NCBI GenBank assembly: GCA_030039165.1
Contig: JASHQM010000122.1
Span: forward strand, 1-41,471
DNA length: 41,471 nt
Source of the DNA: Candidatus Sulfotelmatobacter sp.
Lineage (GTDB): Bacteria > Acidobacteriota > Terriglobia > Terriglobales > Acidobacteriaceae
Direction: 5' to 3'
Below are positions 8,592 through 16,314 of this stretch, in pieces (the stretch's first letter is position 1; every line of letters starts with the position of its first letter). The notes below the pieces were generated by a model that saw nothing but the letters and a program-made list of their open reading frames with translations, was not told where the DNA came from and searched no databases. Made by a program: the position numbers and the translations under genes.

Positions 8592-10085
8592 CTACTTCGC
8601 GCTCTTCTTCGCTCGTTTCGACGGCGGGACTACGCCCTTTTCAGGCTGCTCCTTTTCGATTGGATCAGAGAGATTGTGCAGGGGCTTGTCTCCAGCCGAA
8701 GAGAACTGCGGACCGCCTTCGGGCACGGTTAATCCTTCGGCGGTGTCGGTGACTTCATTGAAGGTCGATCCTGATTTCTTGGCCGCAACGGCGAAAACGC
8801 CGTGGGGCACGCCATTGTTGAACGCGGTGGCGATGTAGTCGCCGACCATCAGTCCATTCTGCGAGTTGGGCAGCCAACCGAGTTGCATGGGACCGGCGAG
8901 GGTTGTATGCGCACTCCAACTTTTTCCGCCATTGTGCGAAGAAATATAGCCCACGTAGAGCCTGCAGCTCGATTGCGTGCAGCTGCTCTTGGGATAGAAA
9001 TAGTAATGAATCGCCACGTGCGAGCTGGTGCCGGAAGTTGTGGGGTCGATGCCGATTCCGGGGATGAAGTGATCGACCGTGCTGGCGGTGGGATCGATGG
9101 GAATGCGCGCGACGGCTGACCAGTGCACACCGTCGGACGAAGTGCTGTAAACCAGATCGTTGGTCGAGCAATTGCTACGAAAGCGGCAATCTTCCCAAAC
9201 TACCCACACGTTGCCGGCGCCGTCGAGAGCAGCCGAAGGCAACGGGCCGCTGCGGATCCCGCCGGCATCGGTGTGAACCTGAATGTTGGAAATGGTCACA
9301 GGCGCGGACCAGCTTGCGCCGCCGTTCGTCGATGTGAAGGCAGACTGCCCGTTAGTTTCAATCGGAACTACGACGGTGCCATTGGGCTGCACCAGCGGCT
9401 GGCCGCCAATGCCGAAAGATTCATTGGCGGTTGCTTTAGCCGCACCCCACTTTAGACCGCCGTCGGTGGAAGTGCTCATCAGAATTTCGTCTCCGTTGGC
9501 AGGGTTGTCCCACTCGACATAGCAGTTGCCGTAAAACGGGCTGTTGGACGTGCTGTCGCATACGATCCAGTTCTTGTCGGAGCTGACGACGTTACCGCCG
9601 ACGCTGACCGGGTTCTCCCAGGTAAAGCCGCCATCGGTAGAGCGGCTGACGGCGACCGCTGGAGTTTCGCCGGAGTTGGCAATGGGCAAGGTGGCAATCA
9701 TCCACACGTCGTGTTTGGGATCATAAGCGACGGCGGGATCGCTGGCTGCGCTGTAGGGTCCTCCGCCATTGCCGGTGGTAAGGCCGGGAAGAAAGCCGTG
9801 GCTCCAGGTGGTACCACCGTCGGTGGAGGTAGCCCAGCCGATGGCGGTCGCGCCGCCGGGGGCAATTCGCCCGGTCTGAAAAGCTGCGACCAGCGTCGAG
9901 CCGTTGGCGAGCACGTGGGGCTCGACCTCCGTGGCGTGTTGGCCTGGAGGAACGGTGAACGGGTCGGTGCTGATGGTGGCGAGCGTAACGCTGGGCTTCT
10001 CCTGGGTGAACGCGGCTGGCGAGAGATGGAGAATGCAGAGGCAGACCAGGGTTAGAACAGAGCAGAAAAAGAGATTGCGATTCAT
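8592..10085 (-). CDS. Secreted BNR/Asp-box (sialidase-fold) protein
   Basis: The 497-residue protein starts with a signal peptide (about residues 1-28). It contains at least six BNR/Asp-box motifs: STDGGTTW, STDGGFTW, STDGGLKW, TNGGASW, SSDGVHW and NGGKSW. These mark blades of a sialidase-type beta-propeller. The arginine triad and Tyr/Glu pair of true sialidases could not be identified by eye, so sugar hydrolysis is not claimed. The C-terminus is basic and ends in KRAKKSAK. GAGG lies nine bases before the ATG. Similar proteins are frequent in Acidobacteriota and usually labelled exo-alpha-sialidase or hypothetical. Location is periplasmic or extracellular. Confidence 0.8.
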   Translation of the reverse strand: MNRNLFFCSVLTLVCLCILHLSPAAFTQEKPSVTLATISTDPFTVPPGQHATEVEPHVLANGSTLVAAFQTGRIAPGGATAIGWATSTDGGTTWSHGFLPGLTTGNGGGPYSAASDPAVAYDPKHDVWMIATLPIANSGETPAVAVSRSTDGGFTWENPVSVGGNVVSSDKNWIVCDSTSNSPFYGNCYVEWDNPANGDEILMSTSTDGGLKWGAAKATANESFGIGGQPLVQPNGTVVVPIETNGQSAFTSTNGGASWSAPVTISNIQVHTDAGGIRSGPLPSAALDGAGNVWVVWEDCRFRSNCSTNDLVYSTSSDGVHWSAVARIPIDPTASTVDHFIPGIGIDPTTSGTSSHVAIHYYFYPKSSCTQSSCRLYVGYISSHNGGKSWSAHTTLAGPMQLGWLPNSQNGLMVGDYIATAFNNGVPHGVFAVAAKKSGSTFNEVTDTAEGLTVPEGGPQFSSAGDKPLHNLSDPIEKEQPEKGVVPPSKRAKKSAK

Positions 10086-10262
10086 CGCGCTTGTCCTCGA
10101 AATGCGGTAACTGGGATCACGAAGTTAAAGAATGGCAGGGTATTCACGAAAAGCGGCAGCGGGCACCGCGTCCGCGACGATAGCGTGGTTGGTTGTGGAA
10201 TGTCAATGTGAATCGTTTGCGCACTGGGCGCACACCGCACGAACTGGTGTCGAAAGTTTTCC

Positions 10263-11888
10263 CTATGGGATTGGGCAAAAGATGGCCGTTACGTCGTCGG
10301 TATAGACCAGACCCCACTGGCGAGTTTCCAGCAGGATATTTCGCAAAGCCGAGCCTTTGGGCACAAGAACAAACTGCGCCGGATGCTGGTTGAGAAAGTC
10401 CTGCCAGCCGGGTTCGACGTGAACCATCTTCAAGTAAGACTTTAAGAATGGCTCTCCGTAGAAATCGTGCCGGTCGTCGACGACGACTCTGGCGCGCGGG
10501 TACAGCCGATAAATCAAGTATCCACCCCAGTAATCGGGAGCCAGAATCGGGCCTTGCAGGGTCCGGCTTTCGAGATACTCCACCCCGGCGACTGGAAAAC
10601 GACTCGTGTCGAAATGGGCGTCCATTAGGGGAGTTGCGGGAAAGTTGCCGCCATGCAAGGCGATCCAGCCGGTCAGCAGGGTGGCTGCGACCGCCCAGAC
10701 GTGACCGCGCAGACTCAGTTCGATTGCCCGCATGCGTTCGAGAAAATTTGAGGACGAATTATCGGGCGATTGCACCGCGGCCACACGCAGGTTCGAATAT
10801 CGTTCTATCGCTTCGGACAACCAAGGTCCGATGATCACAACCAGGAGCAACGAGGACACTGGTATGTTCCGCGAAGCATAGAGTCCGGAATAGACCGCGA
10901 ACAGCATGACCAATCCATGGCTCGCGCTGACCTTGCGCCCTTGTGCCGCAAGCGCGACCAGCGCTAGAAGCAGTAACACCGCAAAACACTTTTGCGCCAC
11001 ATAGTGGAAGTTGGGGGATTGAAACTCGTCGATGTGATCCATGAGGAAACGGTTGGAAAGATATTCGTAGATATGAACATGGAGTTTGTAGCCGTATGGG
11101 TTGGCGAAGGTGGCAAGCGCGCTGAGAAGGCCAATCAGGGTCAGCGTGCGAAGGCGATGTTTTGCCCGGATCTTCTGCAAAATATCTGCGAATCGATCTT
11201 GCCTTGTTTTGATGGAACTCCATGCGCCGCTCAGCCAATAGATTGCGAGCAGCGCGAAGCCGGTCAGAAATCCCCCGTGCAGGTTGACCCAGAGAAGCAT
11301 TAAAGGAGGCAGAAGCCACAAGCTGCGGTCGGGAGTTCGCACGATGCGGCGGGATCGGACTTGATCTGATTCGGATCTGTTAGAAGAATCGAGAATCCAG
11401 AACCAGATCAGGGCAAATAGCCAGCTCACCACATGCGGCCTTGCCTGGAAATGGATCATCGCGGCTGAGATCGCCAGCAATGTCAGGATAACTGCGAGCA
11501 ACAGGTTCGTGCCGCGGCGAAGAAGCAGTCGAAAAGTCCAGGCAAACGTACCGGCGATAATCACCGCGGTGAACGATACGACTCCGTTCAGCCCAGCGAC
11601 CCTGTCGAGCCACCCGACAGCGATATCGTAGAGCCACTCCCAGGCAAACCAGGGATGACCGGCCATGCTGGAAGAAAATGGATCGGTGTGAGGAATTGCA
11701 TGCGCTGCCAGGATCAATTGGCCGGTGCGGATGTGCCATCCGATGCCGGCATCGCCGAGCAGGCGCATGGAAAGCGATGTAAACGCCAGGAGAACGAGCA
11801 GGGCCACAAATAGTACGTCAGTGACCGAGGGGATGAACCAATGCACCCAAACGGACTGCTCGTGCGATTCCGGTGAGCCGATTGCCAT
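10263..11888 (-). CDS. Polytopic membrane protein, GT-C-like
   Basis: The 541-residue protein has about ten hydrophobic helices spread over residues 20-430, followed by a soluble C-terminal region of about 120 residues (RVVVDDRHDFYGEPF, FVLVPKGSAL). An acidic motif in the first periplasmic loop (GDAGIGWHIRTGQ, then HTDPFS) resembles the loop-1 aspartate region of GT-C glycosyltransferases that use lipid-linked sugars. That role is inferred; no family is certain. The ATG at 11888 is 26 bases from the ATG of the divergent NADH dehydrogenase. On this strand TATAAG ends ten bases before the ATG and there is no Shine-Dalgarno, so a very short leader is likely. Confidence 0.7.
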   Translation of the reverse strand: MAIGSPESHEQSVWVHWFIPSVTDVLFVALLVLLAFTSLSMRLLGDAGIGWHIRTGQLILAAHAIPHTDPFSSSMAGHPWFAWEWLYDIAVGWLDRVAGLNGVVSFTAVIIAGTFAWTFRLLLRRGTNLLLAVILTLLAISAAMIHFQARPHVVSWLFALIWFWILDSSNRSESDQVRSRRIVRTPDRSLWLLPPLMLLWVNLHGGFLTGFALLAIYWLSGAWSSIKTRQDRFADILQKIRAKHRLRTLTLIGLLSALATFANPYGYKLHVHIYEYLSNRFLMDHIDEFQSPNFHYVAQKCFAVLLLLALVALAAQGRKVSASHGLVMLFAVYSGLYASRNIPVSSLLLVVIIGPWLSEAIERYSNLRVAAVQSPDNSSSNFLERMRAIELSLRGHVWAVAATLLTGWIALHGGNFPATPLMDAHFDTSRFPVAGVEYLESRTLQGPILAPDYWGGYLIYRLYPRARVVVDDRHDFYGEPFLKSYLKMVHVEPGWQDFLNQHPAQFVLVPKGSALRNILLETRQWGLVYTDDVTAIFCPIP

Positions 11889-11898
11889 CGCGGTGAAT

Positions 11899-11906
11899 CT
11901 TATAAA
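11899..11906. promoter_or_regulatory. Symmetric -10 element shared by two divergent genes
   Basis: CTTATAAA reads as TATAAA on the plus strand (11901-11906, eight bases before the ATG at 11915) and as TATAAG on the minus strand (11904-11899, ten bases before the ATG at 11888). Only 26 bases separate the two start codons. No good -35 hexamer is visible in either direction. Such symmetric -10 elements are known to drive divergent transcription. Confidence 0.45.
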
Positions 11907-11914
11907 GAGAAGCT

Positions 11915-13327
11915 ATGAAGGGCAAGGCTGCACACTCCGAAATGAAAACTTTGCCGCGGGTAGTCATCGTGGGCGCCGGATTTGGGGGGCTGACCGCGGC
12001 TCAGACTCTGGGGGGCGCAGCGGCGGCGATTACGGTCATCGACCGCAGCAATCATCACACATTCCAGCCTCTTCTTTATCAGGTGGCTACTGCGGGACTC
12101 TCGCCCGGAGAGATCGCTTCGTCGATCCGCTCGATCTTGCGTCGGCATAAAAATGTTGAAGTGTTGATGGCGGAGGTGACCGAGTTTGACCTGGCGCGAA
12201 AAGTCGTGAAGACTGCGGATCAGGAGACTGCTCAGGAGATTGCTTATGACTTCCTGATTCTCGCGGCCGGGGCGAGCCATGCCTATTTCGGGCATGACGA
12301 ATGGGAGGCATTTGCGCCTGGGCTGAAGAGCGTGGAAGATGCGCTGGAAATTCGACGGAGGATACTTCTGGCGTTCGAGCTTGCGGAGCGCCGCGCCGCG
12401 GCCGGCGGGCCGCCGGTGCCGCTGAATTTCATTGTCGTGGGTGCGGGGCCGACGGGGGTGGAGCTCGCCGGCACGCTGGCGGAGATTTGCCGCCATGCTC
12501 TCGCGGATGATTTTCGAACGATTGATCCACGGCGGGCGCGGATTCATCTGATCGAGGGCGGAGAACATGTGCTGCCCTCGTATCCGCAAGATTTGTCGCG
12601 CAGTGCGCTTGAGCAACTCAACCGGCTGGGCGTGGAGGTGCTTACTTCCACCATGGTCACAAAGGTTGAGCCAGGCGCCATCTATATGGGCGAAGCGAGA
12701 ATGGAAGCAGCCGTAATTTTGTGGGCCGCGGGCGTGGCGGCTTCGCCTCTGGGAAGGAAATTGGGTGTGGCTGCCGATCGCGCCGGGCGCGTGCCGGTGG
12801 AGAGCGACCTCAGTGTGCCGGGACATCCAGAGGTGTTTGTGATCGGAGATCTTGCGGCATTGAAGGATGCATCCGGGAAATTGCTGCCCGGGGTCGCGCA
12901 GGTGGCGATCCAGGAAGGCAGATGGGTGGCAAAGATAATTCGCAGGGAACTTGAGTGGGAACGTCAAGGTCTCCACCCTGTCTCTCAAACCGCGACAAAA
13001 GTGGGGCGCCCGCGCGGAACTTTTCACTATCACGATAAGGGTAGCCTGGCAACGATTGGGCGGGCGGCTGCCGTCGCGGACTTCGGCAAGATTCATATTT
13101 CCGGATACATCGCCTGGCTGACATGGCTATTTGTTCATATTTTCTTTCTCATTGGCTTCCAGAATCGCGTGCTGGTATTTGTCCAGTGGGCGTGGTCATA
13201 CTTTACTTACGAACGGAGCGCGCGCCTGATCACGGGAAGCACGAACCTGCCGGGGTGGAACAGCAGCAGACTCGGAGAGCAAGGTGAAGCGGAGGAGCAA
13301 GAAATCTCTGCGGGGGCTCACAAATAA
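11915..13327 (+). CDS. ndh: Type II NADH:quinone dehydrogenase (NDH-2)
   Basis: The 470-residue flavoprotein oxidises NADH and reduces quinone at the inner face of the cytoplasmic membrane without pumping protons. The FAD-binding Rossmann motif is VVIVGAGFGGLTAA (about residues 16-29). The second dinucleotide motif is IVVGAGPTGVELAG. FVIGDLAAL is the conserved FAD-contacting stretch, and VAIQEGRWVAK follows it. The C-terminal 80 residues include a hydrophobic stretch (YIAWLTWLFVHIFFLIGF) that anchors the enzyme to the membrane. A second in-frame ATG at 11945 would begin just before the Rossmann fold. The NfeD gene follows 44 bases downstream and may be co-transcribed. Confidence 0.9.
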   Translation: MKGKAAHSEMKTLPRVVIVGAGFGGLTAAQTLGGAAAAITVIDRSNHHTFQPLLYQVATAGLSPGEIASSIRSILRRHKNVEVLMAEVTEFDLARKVVKTADQETAQEIAYDFLILAAGASHAYFGHDEWEAFAPGLKSVEDALEIRRRILLAFELAERRAAAGGPPVPLNFIVVGAGPTGVELAGTLAEICRHALADDFRTIDPRRARIHLIEGGEHVLPSYPQDLSRSALEQLNRLGVEVLTSTMVTKVEPGAIYMGEARMEAAVILWAAGVAASPLGRKLGVAADRAGRVPVESDLSVPGHPEVFVIGDLAALKDASGKLLPGVAQVAIQEGRWVAKIIRRELEWERQGLHPVSQTATKVGRPRGTFHYHDKGSLATIGRAAAVADFGKIHISGYIAWLTWLFVHIFFLIGFQNRVLVFVQWAWSYFTYERSARLITGSTNLPGWNSSRLGEQGEAEEQEISAGAHK

Positions 13328-13371
13328 GAGCGAAAATAGCGTCTGCAAGATTTGGGGGCCTCGGGGCGTTT

Positions 13372-14697
13372 ATGAAAACGATTGGGCTAGCTTTTTCTGC
13401 CATATTGGTATTCCTGTCGGTCTCCTCGACCGCACAGGCCGAGGTTCTGAAGATCACAGTGGATGACACAATCCAGCCGATTACCCAGGAATATATTGAC
13501 CGCGCGATTGATGAGGCAGCGCGGCGCGACGACCAGGCGGTATTGATCGAGATGAATACGCCGGGAGGGCTACTCGATTCCACACGGCACATCATCGAAA
13601 AGATCACAACCTCAAAAGTTCCGGTCATTATTTATGTTGCGCCCAGCGGCGCCCGGGCGGGATCGGCGGGAATTTTCATTCTGGAGGCGGCCGATGTGGC
13701 CGCGATGGCGCCGGGAACCAACGCAGGCGCTGCGCACCCGGTAATGCTGTTCGGCCCCACATCGGTGAAACCGGACGACGAAATGGGGAGGAAGATCGAG
13801 AACGATGCGGCTGCGCTGATGCGCTCGGTGGTTTCCCGGCGTGGCCGCAATGTGGCGCTGGCTGAGGGCGCAGTGCGGGAATCGAAGTCGTTTACCGATC
13901 AGGAGGCGCTTTCGCAACATCTTATCGATTACATCGCCGGCAGCGAGAACGATCTTTTCCACCAGATGGAAGGGAAACCGGTCAAGCGTTTCAACGGAGA
14001 CGAAGTCACTCTTAATCTCACAGGGCAGCAGGTGACGCCTTTCGGGATGACGCTGAAGGAAGAAGTCCTGAACTATCTCATGGATCCCAACGTCGCCTTT
14101 ATTTTGCTGGCCGTCGGCGCGCTGGCGCTTTATGCGGAGTTCAACCATCCGGGGGCGGTGATTCCGGGAACAGTGGGCGTGGTGTTCATACTGCTGGCGG
14201 CGTTTGCCCTGAACCTTCTGCCCACGCGCTTCGCCGCGCTGGTTTTGATACTGGGCGCGTTCGCGCTTTTTGCAGCAGAGGCGAAATTCGCCACACATGG
14301 CGTGCTGACTATTGGTGGAATCGTTCTACTGACTCTGGGAGGATTGCTGCTGGTGGATTCGCCGATTCCAGAGATGCGCGTGCACCTGTTCACGGCGCTG
14401 GCGGTAAGCATACCGCTAGGATTGATTACGGCGTTTCTGATGACAATTGCTCTCAAGGCGACGCGAAATAAACGAGTTTCCGGTGCACAGGGATTGATTG
14501 GCGAAACCGGAATCACGCAAACCCCGCTGGCGCCACGGGGAAAAATTTTCGTTCACGGCGAATTGTGGGATGCGCTTTCGTCGGCTGATGTTTCTGCCGG
14601 GCAAAGAGTGGTGGTGCGGCAGGTAGAAGGGTTTCTTCTGCATGTAGATCCGCAGGCGGCAACGGAGTCCGCCGTCTTTTCGGCACCTTCCAGATAG
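13372..14697 (+). CDS. nfeD: NfeD family membrane-bound serine protease (ClpP class)
   Basis: The 441-residue protein is the long NfeD form. A signal peptide (1-23) leads into a ClpP-like protease domain with NTPGG (62-66), catalytic serine S98 in SGARAGSAG and probable catalytic lysine K141, giving the Ser/Lys dyad known from the archaeal stomatin-specific protease. Four or more transmembrane helices follow (about 228-365), then a C-terminal OB-fold NfeD domain (GLIGETGIT, GQRVVVRQVEGFLLHV). By family knowledge it cleaves hydrophobic C-terminal parts of stomatin-like proteins. The slipin gene next to it is the expected partner, and this pairing strengthens both calls. Confidence 0.88.
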   Translation: MKTIGLAFSAILVFLSVSSTAQAEVLKITVDDTIQPITQEYIDRAIDEAARRDDQAVLIEMNTPGGLLDSTRHIIEKITTSKVPVIIYVAPSGARAGSAGIFILEAADVAAMAPGTNAGAAHPVMLFGPTSVKPDDEMGRKIENDAAALMRSVVSRRGRNVALAEGAVRESKSFTDQEALSQHLIDYIAGSENDLFHQMEGKPVKRFNGDEVTLNLTGQQVTPFGMTLKEEVLNYLMDPNVAFILLAVGALALYAEFNHPGAVIPGTVGVVFILLAAFALNLLPTRFAALVLILGAFALFAAEAKFATHGVLTIGGIVLLTLGGLLLVDSPIPEMRVHLFTALAVSIPLGLITAFLMTIALKATRNKRVSGAQGLIGETGITQTPLAPRGKIFVHGELWDALSSADVSAGQRVVVRQVEGFLLHVDPQAATESAVFSAPSR

Positions 14698-14873
14698 GAA
14701 CCTTCAAAGACGAGCACCACCCAGGGCGTAAAGGTTATGCCGTTCGTCCGTGCCACATTGGTTGCGGTTAATCAAACCACTACCCTGGCATCGAATTCCG
14801 CTTTGGCTGCTTGCTGGTGCGTTACAATCCGCGATAGGAGCGCTGCTCACTCCAGTCCAGAACGGAGGCGAAG

Positions 14874-15674
14874 ATGGAAGGTTTCGGAATTGGATTTACT
14901 GGCATCGTCATCATCATCATCGCCCTGTACCTGCTCAGTTCGATCAAAATTCTTGCCGAGTATGAGCGCGGCGTCATTTTCCGACTAGGACATCTCTTGA
15001 GAGCGCCAAAGGGTCCCGGCGTGATTCTCGTGTTCAGCCCGATCGACCGCATGGTGCGGGTTTCACTGCGCCAGGAGGCGCTCGAAGTTCCCCCGCAAGA
15101 CATCATCACGCGCGATAACGTCACCTTGAAGGTGAACGCGGTGATTTTCCTGCGGGTAATCGAGCCCAACAAGGCAGTGGTGGAAGTTTCCAACTATATT
15201 TATCAAACTTCCCAGTTCGCGCAGACTACGCTGCGCTCTGTGCTCGGCGAACTCGAACTTGATGAGTTGCTCGCGCACCGTGACAAGATCAATCTGCGCT
15301 TGCAGACCATACTTGACCAACACACTTCGCCGTGGGGAGTGAAAGTGGCGAGCGTCGAGGTAAAACAGGTCGATTTGCCGGAATCGATGCTGCGCGCCAT
15401 GGCGAAGCAGGCCGAGGCAGAGCGCGAGAAGCGATCGAAGATTATTCACGCAGAAGGCGAATTCTCAGCCGCACAGCGCCTGGTCGACGCGGCGCATTTG
15501 CTGGCCACCGAGCCGGTGAGCGTGCAACTGCGATATCTGCAAACGCTCACCGAGATCGGCGTGGAGAAAAATACGACCGTGATTTTCCCGGTGCCGGTGG
15601 ACGTTTTCTCTGGATTACAAAAGCTGATCGCAAGAGCCGGGGAGGATATTGAGCCTGCCGCGAAACCGGCGTAA
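14874..15674 (+). CDS. Slipin (stomatin/prohibitin-like membrane protein)
   Basis: The 266-residue protein has one N-terminal membrane helix (about 6-26, IVIIIIALYLLSSI) and an SPFH/band 7 domain with YERGVIFRLGHL, KGPGVILVFSPID, ITRDNVTLKVNAV and RTxLGELELDELL-type stretches. A helical region rich in Ala/Glu (MAKQAEAEREKRSKIIHAEGE) drives oligomerisation in relatives. GGAGG sits five bases before the ATG. The gene lies 176 bases after NfeD on the same strand, the usual nfeD-slipin pair; such proteins organise membrane microdomains and are NfeD substrates. The intergenic part contains no gene. Confidence 0.92.
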   Translation: MEGFGIGFTGIVIIIIALYLLSSIKILAEYERGVIFRLGHLLRAPKGPGVILVFSPIDRMVRVSLRQEALEVPPQDIITRDNVTLKVNAVIFLRVIEPNKAVVEVSNYIYQTSQFAQTTLRSVLGELELDELLAHRDKINLRLQTILDQHTSPWGVKVASVEVKQVDLPESMLRAMAKQAEAEREKRSKIIHAEGEFSAAQRLVDAAHLLATEPVSVQLRYLQTLTEIGVEKNTTVIFPVPVDVFSGLQKLIARAGEDIEPAAKPA

Positions 15675-15707
15675 TGAGTTGCGGGTTTGGAAGGCAGATA
15701 ATTTGAG

Positions 15708-16313
15708 ATGGATTCTTCACAAGATACCGAAATCACGTTAGGCACGGGCAAACTCCTGGTCTTGTTTTTCGGCCTGGTGGTCATCTGCGCGGTTTTCTTT
15801 TCGCTGGGTTACACCTTGGGGCGAAAATCGGGGCCGGACCTCGGCTTGTCGCGAAGCGTGGCGGCAGCTCCGGTTGCGAAAAGCGCGCCAACCGACGTGT
15901 CAGGGGCGCATCCTGCGCAGCCATTGACCTTCTACAAATCGGTAGAGCAGAAAGACGCCAATACGCAGTTGACTCCAGTGTCGACCGATACGCCAGCCAA
16001 CCCCGCAAATGCCTCTGCGCAAGCGGGTGAGGGCTCCTCGCCAGCACCGCCGACGCCGGAATCGGCCACTCCACCCGATCCGATGGCGATGCCGCCGTCG
16101 GCATATTTCGTCCAGGTCGCCGCGGTCAGCAAGCAGGAAGACGCCGATGCGTTAGTGGATGCTCTCAAAAAGAAACAGTATGCGGCGTTCGTGGCAAACC
16201 CGGCCGACAACCTGTTTCGCGTGCAGGTTGGACCGTTCGGGGATATCAAAGCGGCGGAGGCAACCCGTTCGCGACTGATTAATGACGGGTATAACCCCAT
16301 CGTCAAGAAGTGA
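15708..16313 (+). CDS. SPOR-domain membrane protein
   Basis: The 201-residue protein has a short cytoplasmic N-terminus, one transmembrane helix (about 16-37, LVLFFGLVVICAVFFSLGY) and a Pro/Ala/Ser/Thr-rich linker to about residue 125. The C-terminal SPOR domain reads YFVQVAAVSKQEDADALVDAL, then FRVQVGPFGD and RLINDGYNP. SPOR domains bind denuded glycan strands at the division septum, so a cell-envelope or division role is likely, in the periplasm. It follows slipin by 33 bases and could belong to the same transcript. Its stop is one base from the stop of the convergent histidine kinase gene. Confidence 0.88.
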   Translation: MDSSQDTEITLGTGKLLVLFFGLVVICAVFFSLGYTLGRKSGPDLGLSRSVAAAPVAKSAPTDVSGAHPAQPLTFYKSVEQKDANTQLTPVSTDTPANPANASAQAGEGSSPAPPTPESATPPDPMAMPPSAYFVQVAAVSKQEDADALVDALKKKQYAAFVANPADNLFRVQVGPFGDIKAAEATRSRLINDGYNPIVKK

Positions 16314-16314
16314 G

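Noticed and set aside
11900..13096. Antisense frame of 398 residues opposite NDH-2
   Set aside because: Composition rich in Arg/His with no recognisable domain; the plus-strand gene has complete NDH-2 motifs.
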